This document shows, piece by piece, positions 36,510-47,129 of a stretch of 48,581 nt of DNA (position 1 is its first letter; the number at the start of each line of letters is the position of its first letter). The notes under the pieces are model-generated. The model saw only the letters and a program-made list of their open reading frames with translations, searched no databases and was not told the origin of the DNA. The DNA is taken from contig DYPE01000003.1 in NCBI GenBank assembly GCA_020720085.1, positions 15,520 through 64,100 on the forward strand, in the 5' to 3' direction. Both the position numbers and the translations under genes were made by a program. This DNA is from Dichelobacter nodosus. Its GTDB lineage: Bacteria; Pseudomonadota; Gammaproteobacteria; Beggiatoales; Beggiatoaceae.

Positions 36510-37646
36510 TTAGGCGGATTTTGATAAGCCAATGTCCTCAAGAAATTTTTTCACACTGTCAAGCCAGGATGTAGATTTGGGCGTGTGCGGCATGTTACTG
36601 TCGCGCATAGAATTTTGAAATTCAATGAGCAATTCTTTTTGTTTGGCAGTTAAATGCACGGGCGTTTCTACTACGATACGGCAGTGTAAATCGCCTTGCG
36701 GGCCGCCGCGCACAGGTTTAATGCCTTTGTTGGCTAAGCGGAATACTTTGCCAGTTTGGGTTTCTGGTGGAATTTTCAACAGCACTTTGCCGTCTAGCGT
36801 GGGTACTTCTAATTCGCCGCCCAAGGCCGCAGTCACGATATCAATGGGTACTTCGCAGTATAAGTTATTATCTTCACGAACAAAAATGGCATGTGGCTTG
36901 ATGTTGATTTGTACATATAAATCGCCGTTAGGGCCGCCGTTAAGCCCAGCCTCGCCTTCGCCGGATAAACGGATGCGATCCCCTGTGTCTACGCCTGCTG
37001 GAATTTTGACGCTGAGGGTTTTGTGCTCTTTGACCAGTCCTTGGCCTCGGCAATCTGGGCAGGGGTCGCGCACAATTTTGCCCGTGCCGTGACATTTTGG
37101 GCAGGTCTGTTGAATAGAAAAGAAATTTTGTTGCACGCGCACTTGGCCCATGCCATGGCAGGTGTTACAGGTGATGGGCGAGGTGCCAGGTTTGGCACCG
37201 CTGCCATTGCAGGTCTTGCACGCCACATGGGTGGGAATGCGAATTTTGACTTCAGTACCGCTAACGGCTTCCTCTAGCGTGAGCGTTAAATCATAGCGCA
37301 AGTCCGCGCCGCGATAGACGCGGTTACGCCCGCCACTGCGTCCGCCACCAAACATATCGCCAAATACGGACTCAAAAATATCCCCAAATCCACCTTCAAA
37401 CCCGCCAGGGGCACCATGTCCTTCCAATCCGGCATGGCCAAATTGGTCATACGCCGCGCGTTTGCGTTCGTCGCTAAGAATTTCGTAGGCTTCCTTGACT
37501 TCTTTGAATTTTTCTTCCGCACTGGCATCGTCTTGATTGCGGTCAGGATGGAATTTCATGGCCAATCTGCGATAGGCGCTTTTGATTTCGCTTTCCGAAG
37601 CGTTTTTATTGACACCTAAAACTTCATAATAATCGCGTTTGGCCAT
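36510..37646 (-). CDS. dnaJ: Molecular chaperone DnaJ
   Basis: DnaJ is the J-domain co-chaperone that delivers substrates to DnaK and stimulates its ATPase. The 378-residue protein has an N-terminal J domain ([23 protein letters not shown] in MKFHPDRNQ), a Gly/Phe-rich region, four zinc-finger repeats ([32 protein letters not shown]), and two C-terminal substrate-binding beta domains. It follows dnaK on the same strand but is separated from it by an Rpn-family gene. GGAG lies about 12 bases before the ATG. Confidence 0.97.
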   Translation of the reverse strand: MAKRDYYEVLGVNKNASESEIKSAYRRLAMKFHPDRNQDDASAEEKFKEVKEAYEILSDERKRAAYDQFGHAGLEGHGAPGGFEGGFGDIFESVFGDMFGGGRSGGRNRVYRGADLRYDLTLTLEEAVSGTEVKIRIPTHVACKTCNGSGAKPGTSPITCNTCHGMGQVRVQQNFFSIQQTCPKCHGTGKIVRDPCPDCRGQGLVKEHKTLSVKIPAGVDTGDRIRLSGEGEAGLNGGPNGDLYVQINIKPHAIFVREDNNLYCEVPIDIVTAALGGELEVPTLDGKVLLKIPPETQTGKVFRLANKGIKPVRGGPQGDLHCRIVVETPVHLTAKQKELLIEFQNSMRDSNMPHTPKSTSWLDSVKKFLEDIGLSKSA

Positions 37647-37690
37647 GTGGAAAATTCTCCAGGAAAACTATTGGAATAAGGTAAGTTGGT

Positions 37691-38699
37691 TTAAATAGGC
37701 GTGTGTTGCGTTACAGGGTGTTGCGCCAGTGCCAACACTTCTTCAACGGAATTGGCCTGAAAACAATGCCCCATGCAGGTAAATAATGCCTCTTCCGGCA
37801 GGGCGTGAATCCAGGTGCGTTGATTTTCTGAAAGTGGCGCGAATTTTTTTTCCAAGATAAAAATCAAACTGTTGGCAGTGCCTTTCTGTGTCCCTATGGC
37901 CTTACCCCAGACCTCACCCTGTGCTCTGCCTTCGGCAGTGGCTTGGGCATACCATTCTTGGATTGTTTCCGCCAACATGCTACGTACCTCACTGAGTTGA
38001 TTAAAGTCTTGACTAAAAATGTAATCCGGAAATTTTTGCGGTAAAGCCACCTGCCGAAGCCATGCTGCAAAAGCACGGCGCAGACTGTCTTGCTGCGGCG
38101 TATGCAACCACTCCAGCAAAGCATCAAGTACGCGGGACATCTTCACGCGATTTACTACTTTCCAGGCGGAACAGTGCCGCACTGAGGTTTTTCAGCGGGG
38201 ATAGCTCCGCCTCGCTGTAGCACCCTTCATCAATCAGTAAGTAGCGCAAGCTTGGCGCATAAGTTTGCAGTCCATCTGGCAGCGGAGCCAATAAGTCGCA
38301 GAGGTCGCGAGCCGCGTTCCACCGTGGTTTGCCACTGTACAGCACCAGTGGCAAGGCCGGTGGTAGCCGCCCGCCTTCGGCGAGTTCGTCCCGCGCGATC
38401 AAGTCCTGGTAGAGCAACCCCAGGTAGGTCATCATCCGCACCGCCATGTAGGTATCTACTGTGGACTGAAATTCCAGCAGAAGATACACATACAGCCAGC
38501 GCTCACGCCAGCGCACCCGCCAAACCATATCTTCTTCACGTTGGCGCAGGTCGGCGCTGACATAGCTGCCATGAACCTTTTCCAACGTTTCAAAATCCAG
38601 CTCCGCCACCCACGGCTCGTGAACAAACCCCACCAGCAGATCCCGCACCATCTGGGGATGCGAGAATAGCAGCTTGTAGCCAGCGTCATGCGCGGGCAT
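37691..38699 (-). pseudogene. Rpn-family nuclease (PD-(D/E)XK), split by a one-base frameshift
   Basis: Rpn/YhgA-like proteins are recombination-promoting nucleases, formerly called transposase_31. The first frame (38124-38699) starts MPAHDAGYKLLFSHPQMVRD and has the nuclease residues in EEDMVW and YLLLEFQST (D...E-x-Q). It ends soon after LFRLESSKSREDV. The second frame (37691 to about 38140) continues the family C-terminus with RVLDALLEWLHTPQQDSLRR, EGRAQGEVWGKAIGTQKG and a DUF4351-like end. Removing one base from GGG at 38134-38136 (plus strand) joins them as ...REDVRVLDALLEW. This may be a true lesion, a sequencing error or slippage. It interrupts the dnaK-dnaJ pair. Confidence 0.82.
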
Positions 38700-38745
38700 G
38701 TGTTAGCGGCGCAAGAAAACGTGAGTCGTGGCGTGGTGGGGAAAA

Positions 38746-40704
38746 TTACCGCTTGTCCTTAATTTCCTCGAATTCTGCATCTACCACATCGCCGTCCTTG
38801 TCATTGGCAGCGGCTTTTTCGGAAGCCTTGCGTGCGGCATCGCTGAATCCATCCATGTTTTCCGCGCCGTCCGTGCCCGCGTTGCCGGATTGGGCGTACA
38901 AATGTTCGGCCATTTTACCAGAAACCTCTAGCAACGCCTTGGTCTTGGCCTCAATATCGTCCTTGTCGTCGCCTTTGGCCGCTTCTTTGAGCGCGTCTAT
39001 GGCTTGCTGAATGCGTGTTTTTTCGTCCGCGCTGATTTTGTCGTTCACTTCTTGCAAGGTTTTTTCTGTGGAATGAACTAAGTTGTCCGCATGATTGCGC
39101 GCAAACACCAATTCATGGAATTTTTTATCTTCCGCTGCGTGCGATTCCGCATCCCTAACCATGCGCTGGATTTCATCCTCAGACAAGCCGCTGCTGGCAG
39201 TGATGCGGATAGATTGCTCTTTGCCCGTGGCTTTGTCCTTGGCAGATACATGCAAAATGCCGTTGGCGTCAATGTCAAACGTAACTTCAATTTGCGGCAT
39301 ACCGCGCGGCGCGGTAGGAAGACCCATCAAGTCGAATTTGCCCAATGACTTGTTGGCAGAGGCTTTTTCGCGTTCGCCTTGCAATACATGCACGGTGACC
39401 GCGGTTTGGTTGTCCTCGGCGGTGGAAAAAGTCTGGGTTTGCTTGGTGGGAATAGTGGTGTTTTTTTCAATCAATTTGGTCATTACACCGCCCAGGGTTT
39501 CAATGCCCAAACTCAGCGGCGTTACGTCCAGCAGCAGCACATCTTTCACTTCACCGGTAAGCACGCCGCCTTGAATGGCCGCGCCAATGGCCACCGCTTC
39601 GTCGGGATTCACGTCCTTGCGCGGTTCTTTGCCAAAAAAATCCTTGACGCGGTCTTGTACTTTGGGCATACGGGTCTGACCGCCGACCAGAATGACTTCA
39701 TCAATTTGTGCGGCAGACAAGCCTGCGTCTTTGAGCGCGGTGCGGCACGGGTCGATGGTGCGTTCCACCAGGTCTTCTACCAACCCTTCAAACTTGGCGC
39801 GAGTCAATTTGATATTCAAATGCTTAGGCCCGCTGGCATCGGCGGTGATGTATGGCAGGTTGATGTCGGTTTGTTGGCTGGAAGACAGCTCGATTTTGGC
39901 CTTTTCCGCTGCCTCTTTTAAACGCTGTAAAGCCAGCGGGTCGTTGTGCAAATCAATACCCGTGTCTTTTTTGAATTCTGTGGCAAGAAAATCAATAACA
40001 CGCATGTCAAAGTCTTCGCCGCCCAGGAAGGTGTCACCATTGGTGGACAGCACTTCAAATTGATGCTCGCCGTCCACTTCGGCGATTTCAATGATGGAAA
40101 TGTCAAACGTGCCACCACCCAAGTCGTATACCGCGATTTTTTGATCGCCGCGTTTTTTATCCAGTCCGTAGGCCAGCGCCGCAGCAGTGGGTTCGTTGAT
40201 GATGCGCTTGACTTCTAAACCAGCAATGCGGCCTGCGTCCTTGGTGGCTTGGCGTTGCGAGTCGTTAAAATAGGCTGGCACAGTAATCACCGCTTGTGTG
40301 ACTTCTTCGCCCAAATAGTCCTCAGCGGTTTTTTTCATTTTCATCAATACGCGCGCGGATACTTCGGGCGGAGCCATTTTTCTGCCCTTGGCTTCAACCC
40401 AGGCATCGCCGTTATCCGCACGGACGATTTTGTACGGCACCATTTTGATGTCGCGTTGCACCACATCATCGGAAAATTTACGACCAATCAAGCGCTTAAC
40501 CGCAAACAAAGTGTTTTGCGGATTCGTTACTGCCTGGCGCTTCGCAGATTGACCGACCAGGATTTCGCTGTCGTCGGCATAAGCCACAATAGAGGGCGTG
40601 GTGCGCGCGCCTTCGCTATTTTCAATAACCTTGGGCGCTTTGCCTTCCATCACGGCCACGCAAGAGTTGGTAGTGCCCAAGTCAATTCCAATAATTTTTG
40701 CCAT
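38746..40704 (-). CDS. dnaK: Molecular chaperone DnaK (Hsp70)
   Basis: DnaK is the ATP-dependent Hsp70 chaperone of the cytoplasm. The 652-residue protein has the nucleotide-binding domain ([50 protein letters not shown]), the linker [19 protein letters not shown], and a substrate-binding domain and lid. It ends in [11 protein letters not shown], close to the usual EEVKDK. GrpE is encoded 126 bases upstream on the same strand. A hairpin and a possible sigma-32 element lie in that gap. Confidence 0.98.
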   Translation of the reverse strand: MAKIIGIDLGTTNSCVAVMEGKAPKVIENSEGARTTPSIVAYADDSEILVGQSAKRQAVTNPQNTLFAVKRLIGRKFSDDVVQRDIKMVPYKIVRADNGDAWVEAKGRKMAPPEVSARVLMKMKKTAEDYLGEEVTQAVITVPAYFNDSQRQATKDAGRIAGLEVKRIINEPTAAALAYGLDKKRGDQKIAVYDLGGGTFDISIIEIAEVDGEHQFEVLSTNGDTFLGGEDFDMRVIDFLATEFKKDTGIDLHNDPLALQRLKEAAEKAKIELSSSQQTDINLPYITADASGPKHLNIKLTRAKFEGLVEDLVERTIDPCRTALKDAGLSAAQIDEVILVGGQTRMPKVQDRVKDFFGKEPRKDVNPDEAVAIGAAIQGGVLTGEVKDVLLLDVTPLSLGIETLGGVMTKLIEKNTTIPTKQTQTFSTAEDNQTAVTVHVLQGEREKASANKSLGKFDLMGLPTAPRGMPQIEVTFDIDANGILHVSAKDKATGKEQSIRITASSGLSEDEIQRMVRDAESHAAEDKKFHELVFARNHADNLVHSTEKTLQEVNDKISADEKTRIQQAIDALKEAAKGDDKDDIEAKTKALLEVSGKMAEHLYAQSGNAGTDGAENMDGFSDAARKASEKAAANDKDGDVVDAEFEEIKDKR

Positions 40705-40748
40705 ACTTTGTTACTCCGTTACTCCATGAATAAGTTGACCGCGTAACG

Positions 40749-40814
40749 CGCTGGCGAAACCAGCGTTCGCGTTAAAGTTGTCTTATTTTTAAGGCATTGA
40801 TAGCGCTTTTCAAG
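40749..40814 (-). promoter_or_regulatory. dnaK leader: hairpin and possible sigma-32 element
   Basis: On the minus strand CTTGAAA (40808-40814) matches a sigma-32 -35. The -10 candidate CCTTAAAAAT (40785-40794), 13 bases away, is a poor match to CCCCATNT. Further downstream is a hairpin with stem CGCTGG/CCAGCG (40749-40754 and 40760-40765) and a five-base loop. It lies in the dnaK leader and has no T-run, so it is not a terminator. Confidence 0.4.
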
Positions 40815-40830
40815 CGTTGCCTGCTACGCA

Positions 40831-41457
40831 TTACAATGCTTTGGCAACCACCACGCGCGCAGGGCGCAATAAGCGTTCGTTCAGCAGGAAGCCTTTTTGA
40901 TGAACCACCAGCACGGTGTTGGGTTCGGCTTGCGGCGCGGGCGCGAGGGTGATAGCTTCGTGCAGGTTGGGATCGAATTTCTCCCCTAGCGGATTCAGTT
41001 CCAGGATGCCAAATTTTTCCAACGCCGCGCTCATCATGTTGTGAATAAGCACGCCGCCTTCGCGCAGCGTTTGTATATCCGCTGTTTCCTGTTGCGCCGC
41101 ATTTAAGCCCATTTCCATGCTGTCCTTGATGGGCAGCAGTGCCTCAGCAAACTTTTCCAGCGCATATTTATGCGCTTTTTCAATTTCCCGCTCCATGCGT
41201 TTACGTAAATTTTCCTGCTCAGCATGTTGGCGCAGGATTTCTTCTTTGTATTTTTCCACTTGCAGGTTGGCCGCGTCCAGCCGCCGTTGTAATGCCGCTA
41301 CATCATTGCCCTCATCTGGCTGGGCGGATTCTGTGTCCTGGCCATTGTCTTGCGCGTCTTCTACAGTGGCCGCCGCTTCCTCTGGCACAGTTTGCGATTC
41401 GGTTGCCGGGTCTGGAGATAGCCCAGGTTGCGGGGGTGTTTGTTCTTCAACCGTCAT
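40831..41457 (-). CDS. grpE: Nucleotide exchange factor GrpE
   Basis: GrpE promotes ADP release from DnaK. The 208-residue protein has an acidic, low-complexity N-terminus (about 1-50), a long coiled coil (AALQRRLDAANLQVEKYKEE, then NLRKRMEREIEKAHKYALEK), and a C-terminal beta domain ending KGFLLNERLLRPARVVVAK, the family signature. It starts the grpE-dnaK-(rpn)-dnaJ group. The start at 41457 has AGGAGGGAG about ten bases upstream. Confidence 0.96.
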   Translation of the reverse strand: MTVEEQTPPQPGLSPDPATESQTVPEEAAATVEDAQDNGQDTESAQPDEGNDVAALQRRLDAANLQVEKYKEEILRQHAEQENLRKRMEREIEKAHKYALEKFAEALLPIKDSMEMGLNAAQQETADIQTLREGGVLIHNMMSAALEKFGILELNPLGEKFDPNLHEAITLAPAPQAEPNTVLVVHQKGFLLNERLLRPARVVVAKAL

Positions 41458-41527
41458 AATAAAAATGCTCCCTCCTGAATTTTTTTAAGAAAATCCGTCC
41501 GCGCCAGTCATGGCGCGGTGGAGAGAA

Positions 41528-41555
41528 TTATGGGGGTAGGGGTTAGTTATTCAAC
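41528..41555 (-). promoter_or_regulatory. Sigma-32 heat-shock promoter of grpE
   Basis: The minus strand has GTTGAA (41550-41555) and CCCCATAA (41528-41535) separated by 14 bases, close to the sigma-32 consensus CTTGAA-N13/17-CCCCATNT. It would drive grpE and dnaK from a start near 41521. The -35 lies within the last codons of the rlpA-like gene. Confidence 0.72.
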
Positions 41556-41947
41556 GGTTGTTCAACAGGCTCTATTTTCACTTGGGCCAGCCCGCTGGCA
41601 ATCATGCCCAATTTTTTTGCAGCCGCACGCGAGACATCAATCACGCGCTTGCGCGCCCTGGGGCCTCGGTCAGTGATGCGTACTACCACAGATCGGCGGT
41701 TTTTTAAGTTAGTCACGCGCACTTGCGACCCCAATGGCAGATGGCGGTGCGCTGCGGTAAGATCATGTTTATTGTAAGTATGTCCGCTGGCAGTGCGGCG
41801 GCCATGAAATTTATCGTGGTAATATGAAGCCAACCCTGCGTCATTTGCGCTGGATTGGGCAGAGGTGGTTTCGCGCGCGAGTCCATTCTGTAGCGGCCAG
41901 CATAACGTGATAGGTAAAATTACGTGTAAAAAAATAATGCGTTTCAT
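41543..41947 (-). CDS. RlpA-like septal ring protein (double-psi beta-barrel)
   Basis: A small exported protein of 134 residues with a single RlpA-type double-psi beta-barrel. Known RlpA proteins are peptidoglycan lytic transglycosylases. I chose the ATG at 41947 (MKRIIFLHVILPITLCWPLQ, a signal peptide; GGAG eight bases upstream); the longer frame upstream is not protein-like. The fold motifs are GLASYYHDKFHGRRTASGHT, LPLGSQVRVTNLKNRRSVVV and RITDRGPRARKRVIDVSRAA. The SPOR domain of classical RlpA is absent. Its 3' end carries the -35 of the grpE promoter. Confidence 0.88.
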   Translation of the reverse strand: MKRIIFLHVILPITLCWPLQNGLARETTSAQSSANDAGLASYYHDKFHGRRTASGHTYNKHDLTAAHRHLPLGSQVRVTNLKNRRSVVVRITDRGPRARKRVIDVSRAAAKKLGMIASGLAQVKIEPVEQPLNN

Positions 41948-42110
41948 CAGTACATCTCCAGCAAGTTTGCGCTTGTTGTAGAAGTATGCCAAAAGGCTTG
42001 CGTCCTTGAAGTGGCGTTGCGCAGGTTTGTCTTGAAAAATCGCGTAGCCAAGGCCGCATAGCCCAGGGCGCAATCCTGGGCCAGCCGGTGTGAGAAAAAA
42101 TGGATGCGAA

Positions 42111-42395
42111 CTATTGATCAGGGTTGACCCGTTCGCGCAATTCTTTGCCTGGCTTAAAATGGGGTACATGCTTGGAAGGCAAGGACACCGAGTCGCCGGT
42201 TTTAGGGTTGCGCCCAACGCGGGGTGGACGGTAGTGCAGGGAAAAGCTGCCGAATCCGCGAATTTCTATGCGCTCGCCATTAGAAAGTGCGGAGGACATG
42301 TGTTCTAAAATACTTTTTACAGCAGAATCAATGTCTTTCTGGGTTAATTGGGTTTGTTTACACGCCAAGACTTCAATCAATTCGGATTTGGTCAT
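42111..42395 (-). CDS. ihfB: Integration host factor subunit beta
   Basis: IhfB pairs with IhfA as a DNA-bending nucleoid protein. The 94-residue protein is typical in size and carries [39 protein letters not shown] (family signature GFGSF), and [11 protein letters not shown] leading to [16 protein letters not shown]. It follows rpsA, the usual order. AAGGA precedes the ATG. The intergenic stretch with rpsA contains a perfect hairpin (42466-42487). Confidence 0.96.
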   Translation of the reverse strand: MTKSELIEVLACKQTQLTQKDIDSAVKSILEHMSSALSNGERIEIRGFGSFSLHYRPPRVGRNPKTGDSVSLPSKHVPHFKPGKELRERVNPDQ

Positions 42396-42465
42396 GAGTA
42401 GTTTTCCTTAGATTCGTTAGATAGTTAAGTATGCGCGTAAAAAGCAGTGACAGTGTTACGGGCTG

Positions 42466-42487
42466 CCAGCGCGCAGATGCGCGCTGG
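42466..42487. repeat. Perfect 9-bp hairpin between rpsA and ihfB
   Basis: CCAGCGCGC (42466-42474) and GCGCGCTGG (42479-42487) form an exact nine-base stem with an AGAT loop, 23 bases beyond the rpsA stop in transcription order. No T-run follows on either strand. It may therefore be an mRNA-stabilising or processing structure rather than a canonical terminator. Confidence 0.65.
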
Positions 42488-42510
42488 TTGTTTCACGCAC
42501 AAGGCTGAAC

Positions 42511-44211
42511 TTACTCGGCCTTTTTACCCTCCAGTTGCCCTTTCAGTTCATTTAGCACATTCATAGCATCATCGCCCAGATTGGTGTTCAGATTGGCCTG
42601 GCCACCTGCGTAATTGCTGATAGCCGTCTGTTCATCTTCCTGGTATTTGGCTTTAATGGACAATGAAAGTACACGCCGTTTGCGCTCCATGCCTAGAAAT
42701 TTAGCTTCGATTTCCTCGCCTTCCTTCAGCACCGTGCGCGCATCTTCTATGCGCTCGCGCGCCAGTTCGGACACGCGCAGATAACCTTCCACGCCGTCTG
42801 CCAACTGCACCAGTGCACCCTTGGCGTCAACTTCACGCACCACTCCCTTAACGATACTGCCTTTTTCGTGCAGCGTCATATAGTTGGAGAATGGGTCTTC
42901 GGCTAATTGCTTGATGCCCAGCGAGATGCGCTCGCGTGGCGCATCCACTGCCAACACGATGGCTTCCACGTCGTCGCCCTTTTTGTACTCGCGTACCGCT
43001 TCCTCGCCGGATTCGTTCCACGAAATATCGGACAAATGCACCAAGCCGTCGATGTTGCCATCCAGACCCACGAAAATGCCAAAATCGGTGATGGATTTGA
43101 TTTTGCCAGTAACGCGGTCATTCTTAGAATGGGTGGCAGCGAATTCTTCCCAGGGATTGGGATGGCATTGTTTGATGCCCAGTGAGATGCGGCGGCGATC
43201 TTCGTCAATATCCAGTACCATGACTTCCACTTCGTCGCCCACTTGCACGATTTTGGATGGATGCACGTTTTTATTGGTCCAGTCCATTTCCGACACGTGA
43301 ACCAAGCCTTCCACGCCTTCTTCCAGCTCCACAAAGCAGCCGTAATCGGCCAAGTTGGTGACATGGCCCAGGATTTTAGTTTTTTCTGGGTAGCGTTGCG
43401 AAATGTTGTGCCAGGGGTCTTCGCCCAATTGCTTGAGTCCCAGCGAAACGCGAGTGCGCTCGCGGTCGAATTTCAGTACTCTGACTGAGATTTCATCGCC
43501 AATGGTCACTACTTCGTTGGGGTGCTTGACACGGCGCCAGGCCATGTCAGTGATGTGTAGCAGGCCATCCACACCGCCCAAATCGACAAATGCGCCGTAA
43601 TCAGTAAGATTTTTGACCGTGCCCTTGAGCACCATGCCTTCCTGCATGGTTTCCAGTAGATTTTGGCGTTCTGCATCATTTTCGCGCTCGACCACCGCAC
43701 GGCGGGAAACCACCACGTTGTTGCGTTTGCGGTCTAGCTTAATGACTTTGAACTCTAACTCCTTGCCTTCAATGTGCGTGGTGTCGCGCACCGGACGTAC
43801 GTCCACCAACGATCCAGGCAGGAATGCGCGCACTTCGTTGAGGTTGACCGTGAAGCCACCTTTTACCTTGTCGGTAATCGTGCCCACCACAGTGATATTT
43901 TCCTCAAAGGCTTTTTCTAAATCCTTCCACACCGCAGCGCGCTTGGCTTTCTCGCGCGACAGCCGGGTTTCGCCCCAGCCGTCTTCCACGGTGTCTAGGG
44001 CAACTTCAACCGTGTCCCCTACGGATACTTCCAATTCGCCCCGCTCGTTACGAAATTGTTCGATGGGGATTACGCCTTCGGATTTCAGTCCGGCGTTGAC
44101 AATGACCACGTCATTGCGGATTTCCATAATCATGCCCGTGACAATGCTGCCAGGCTGCATGGTTTGTTGTGACAGGCTTTCTGCAAAAAGTTCGGCAAAG
44201 CTCTCGCTCAT
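42511..44211 (-). CDS. rpsA: 30S ribosomal protein S1
   Basis: S1 recruits mRNA to the 30S subunit. The 566-residue protein has six S1 RNA-binding repeats. The first begins at about residue 20 ([20 protein letters not shown]). Repeats 3 to 6 show [30 protein letters not shown] and a final [13 protein letters not shown]. Its lysine/acid-rich C-terminus is typical. AAGG lies about nine bases before the ATG. It follows cmk, as in many gammaproteobacteria. The 172-base leader has hairpins, consistent with (but not proof of) S1 autoregulation. Confidence 0.97.
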   Translation of the reverse strand: MSESFAELFAESLSQQTMQPGSIVTGMIMEIRNDVVIVNAGLKSEGVIPIEQFRNERGELEVSVGDTVEVALDTVEDGWGETRLSREKAKRAAVWKDLEKAFEENITVVGTITDKVKGGFTVNLNEVRAFLPGSLVDVRPVRDTTHIEGKELEFKVIKLDRKRNNVVVSRRAVVERENDAERQNLLETMQEGMVLKGTVKNLTDYGAFVDLGGVDGLLHITDMAWRRVKHPNEVVTIGDEISVRVLKFDRERTRVSLGLKQLGEDPWHNISQRYPEKTKILGHVTNLADYGCFVELEEGVEGLVHVSEMDWTNKNVHPSKIVQVGDEVEVMVLDIDEDRRRISLGIKQCHPNPWEEFAATHSKNDRVTGKIKSITDFGIFVGLDGNIDGLVHLSDISWNESGEEAVREYKKGDDVEAIVLAVDAPRERISLGIKQLAEDPFSNYMTLHEKGSIVKGVVREVDAKGALVQLADGVEGYLRVSELARERIEDARTVLKEGEEIEAKFLGMERKRRVLSLSIKAKYQEDEQTAISNYAGGQANLNTNLGDDAMNVLNELKGQLEGKKAE

Positions 44212-44273
44212 TCATCATACCTTTCTCAGTCTAGGGTCATATTCCTATTTGGCCCGGACTGGTTGTGCTAAAA

Positions 44274-44352
44274 CCGCAGTAAATTGCGGGTCAGTGGAAA
44301 ATAGCCAGTGAACTTCCTTGTGCACTGACACGGATGCCTTCCAAACGGAAGG
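44274..44352 (-). promoter_or_regulatory. Hairpins in the cmk-rpsA gap
   Basis: Two stem-loops lie in the 172-base gap. CCTTCC/GGAAGG is at 44337-44352. CCGCA/TGCGG is at 44274-44289 and is followed on the minus strand by TTTTAG. The latter is a weak candidate for a cmk terminator or an rpsA leader structure. No convincing -35/-10 pair was found. Confidence 0.3.
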
Positions 44353-44383
44353 AAAATCAATAAAATAAACACCGCAGCGCGGT

Positions 44384-45064
44384 CTAGGGCAGATACCCCG
44401 CCAACCGCGCCCAGGCGCGCGCTTGCGCCAACACGGCTTCCACGTCCAGCGCCGAGGTGTCGAGCACGTGCGCGTCCGCCGCAGGTTGTAGCGGCGCAGC
44501 AGCACGCGCTTGATCACGCTGGTCGCGTTCGCGTTGTTGGGCAAGGGCGTTAAGAGTATCACTTATCCCTTTTTCTTTCAACTGCTTAACCCGGCGCTGC
44601 CAGCGCGCCTCAGGACTGGCGGTCAAAAATAGTTTACACCCAGCATCGGGAAACACTACGGTGCCCATGTCACGGCCATCAGCAATCAGGCCTGGCGGCT
44701 GACGAAAGTCGCGCTGGCGTTGCAGCAGTGCCTGGCGCACAGCAGGCATGGCAGCGGCTTTGGAAGCCGCGTTGCCGGTGCTTTCCATGCGCAGCGCACG
44801 TGAAATTTCTTCATCGTCCAAGTACACGCCCATGCCATCCCCATCCGGGGCAAAACGCAAGTTCAAGCGACCCGCCAAATCTGCCAACTGCGTTTCCTCG
44901 GTTAAATCCAGCCCTTGGCGCAAGGCGGCCAGCGCCAAAGCGCGGTATATCGCGCCACTGTCCAGCACGTGCCAGCCCAGTTCAGCGGCCAGGCCCATGC
45001 ACAAGGTGCCTTTGCCCACGCCGCTGGGGCCATCAATGGTAATGACCGGAATTGGAGATTGCAT
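44384..45064 (-). CDS. cmk: Cytidylate kinase
   Basis: Cmk phosphorylates CMP and dCMP. The 226-residue protein has the P-loop [18 protein letters not shown], the cytosine-binding region [15 protein letters not shown], the NMP domain with [18 protein letters not shown], and [20 protein letters not shown]. The ATG lies nine bases after the purB stop. It forms the upstream partner of rpsA. Confidence 0.95.
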   Translation of the reverse strand: MQSPIPVITIDGPSGVGKGTLCMGLAAELGWHVLDSGAIYRALALAALRQGLDLTEETQLADLAGRLNLRFAPDGDGMGVYLDDEEISRALRMESTGNAASKAAAMPAVRQALLQRQRDFRQPPGLIADGRDMGTVVFPDAGCKLFLTASPEARWQRRVKQLKEKGISDTLNALAQQRERDQRDQARAAAPLQPAADAHVLDTSALDVEAVLAQARAWARLAGYLP

Positions 45065-45073
45065 CGTGAATTC

Positions 45074-46477
<1,404 letters not shown>

Positions 46478-46502
46478 CTAACCGCAAAACAAATGCCCTG
46501 GA

Positions 46503-46538
46503 GTGCCAAGCCGCAGCTTGGCGCGCGCCGCTCGGCAC
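46503..46538. repeat. Hairpin in the purB-iscR-like divergent region
   Basis: GCCAAGC (46505-46511) and GCTTGGC (46516-46522) form a seven-base stem with a CGCA loop. GTGCC (46503-46507) can alternatively pair with GGCAC (46534-46538). It lies in the purB leader and resembles REP-type extragenic palindromes, but no second copy was found in the window. Confidence 0.55.
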
Positions 46539-46599
46539 GCATCCTTTCGGTTAGGATACCCATAGATGCCAAGGCACTGCAATTGGTTTGAAATGAGGC

Positions 46600-46612
46600 T
46601 ATACTGGTACCA
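46600..46612 (+). promoter_or_regulatory. -10 element and palindrome before the Rrf2-family regulator
   Basis: TATACT (46600-46605) is a good -10, with only a weak -35 (CTGCAA, 17 bases upstream). It overlaps the palindrome TGGTACCA (46605-46612), itself flanked by ATA and TAT. This is a plausible operator for the Rrf2-family product, giving autoregulation. It does not closely match the E. coli IscR type 1 site. Confidence 0.4.
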
Positions 46613-46639
46613 TATTCACGGTCAGATGCCAGGAAATTT

Positions 46640-47083
46640 ATGCTCAGGGTCAGTAAACTCACCGATTATGCCACAGTACTCATGGCTTGGCTGGCAAAAA
46701 ATCCCAGCCAAGCGTGTACTGCGGCGGAAGCCGCGCAGGCGGTACGGCTGCCGCCGCCCACTGTGCGTAAGTTGCTAAAATCCTTGACCAAATCCGGCTT
46801 ATTACAATCGCAGCAAGGCGTGAAGGGCGGCTATCGCCTGGCGCGTGCGCCACAGGACATTTCCGTGGCGCAGGTGGTACAGGCCATGGAAGGCCCCATC
46901 GCCTTAACCGAATGCAGCAGCGCGCAGCCCACCTGCGCCCAAGCAGCGGTATGCGGCATGAAGGACGGCTGGCAAGGAATTAACCACGCGATTTTCTTGG
47001 CCTTGGCTGAAGTCAGCCTGGCCGCGCTCAACCAACCGCCGCCTGAGCAGCCGGTATATTTTTTAGAACAACGGCCTGAATAA
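46640..47083 (+). CDS. Rrf2-family SUF system regulator (IscR-like)
   Basis: A 147-residue Rrf2-family transcription factor that probably controls the suf operon. A winged helix-turn-helix fills about residues 1-75 ([45 protein letters not shown]). Cys92, Cys99 and Cys105 match the IscR cluster ligands (92, 98 and 104 in E. coli), with one extra residue in the first gap, and [14 protein letters not shown] follows. It sits 46 bases before sufB. AGGA lies five bases before the ATG. It is close to the gammaproteobacterial SUF regulator subgroup rather than to IscR proper. Confidence 0.9.
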   Translation: MLRVSKLTDYATVLMAWLAKNPSQACTAAEAAQAVRLPPPTVRKLLKSLTKSGLLQSQQGVKGGYRLARAPQDISVAQVVQAMEGPIALTECSSAQPTCAQAAVCGMKDGWQGINHAIFLALAEVSLAALNQPPPEQPVYFLEQRPE

Positions 47084-47129
47084 CCGCCACCCAACGCGCT
47101 ACGCCACGCCAACTCATAGGGAGACCGCA

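Noticed and set aside
39379-39921. 180-residue plus-strand open frame within dnaK
   Set aside because: It is antisense to dnaK, with composition typical of a shadow frame.
43613-44311. 232-residue open frame antisense to rpsA
   Set aside because: It is Ser/Thr/Arg-rich, as expected from an antisense frame, and rpsA is unambiguous.
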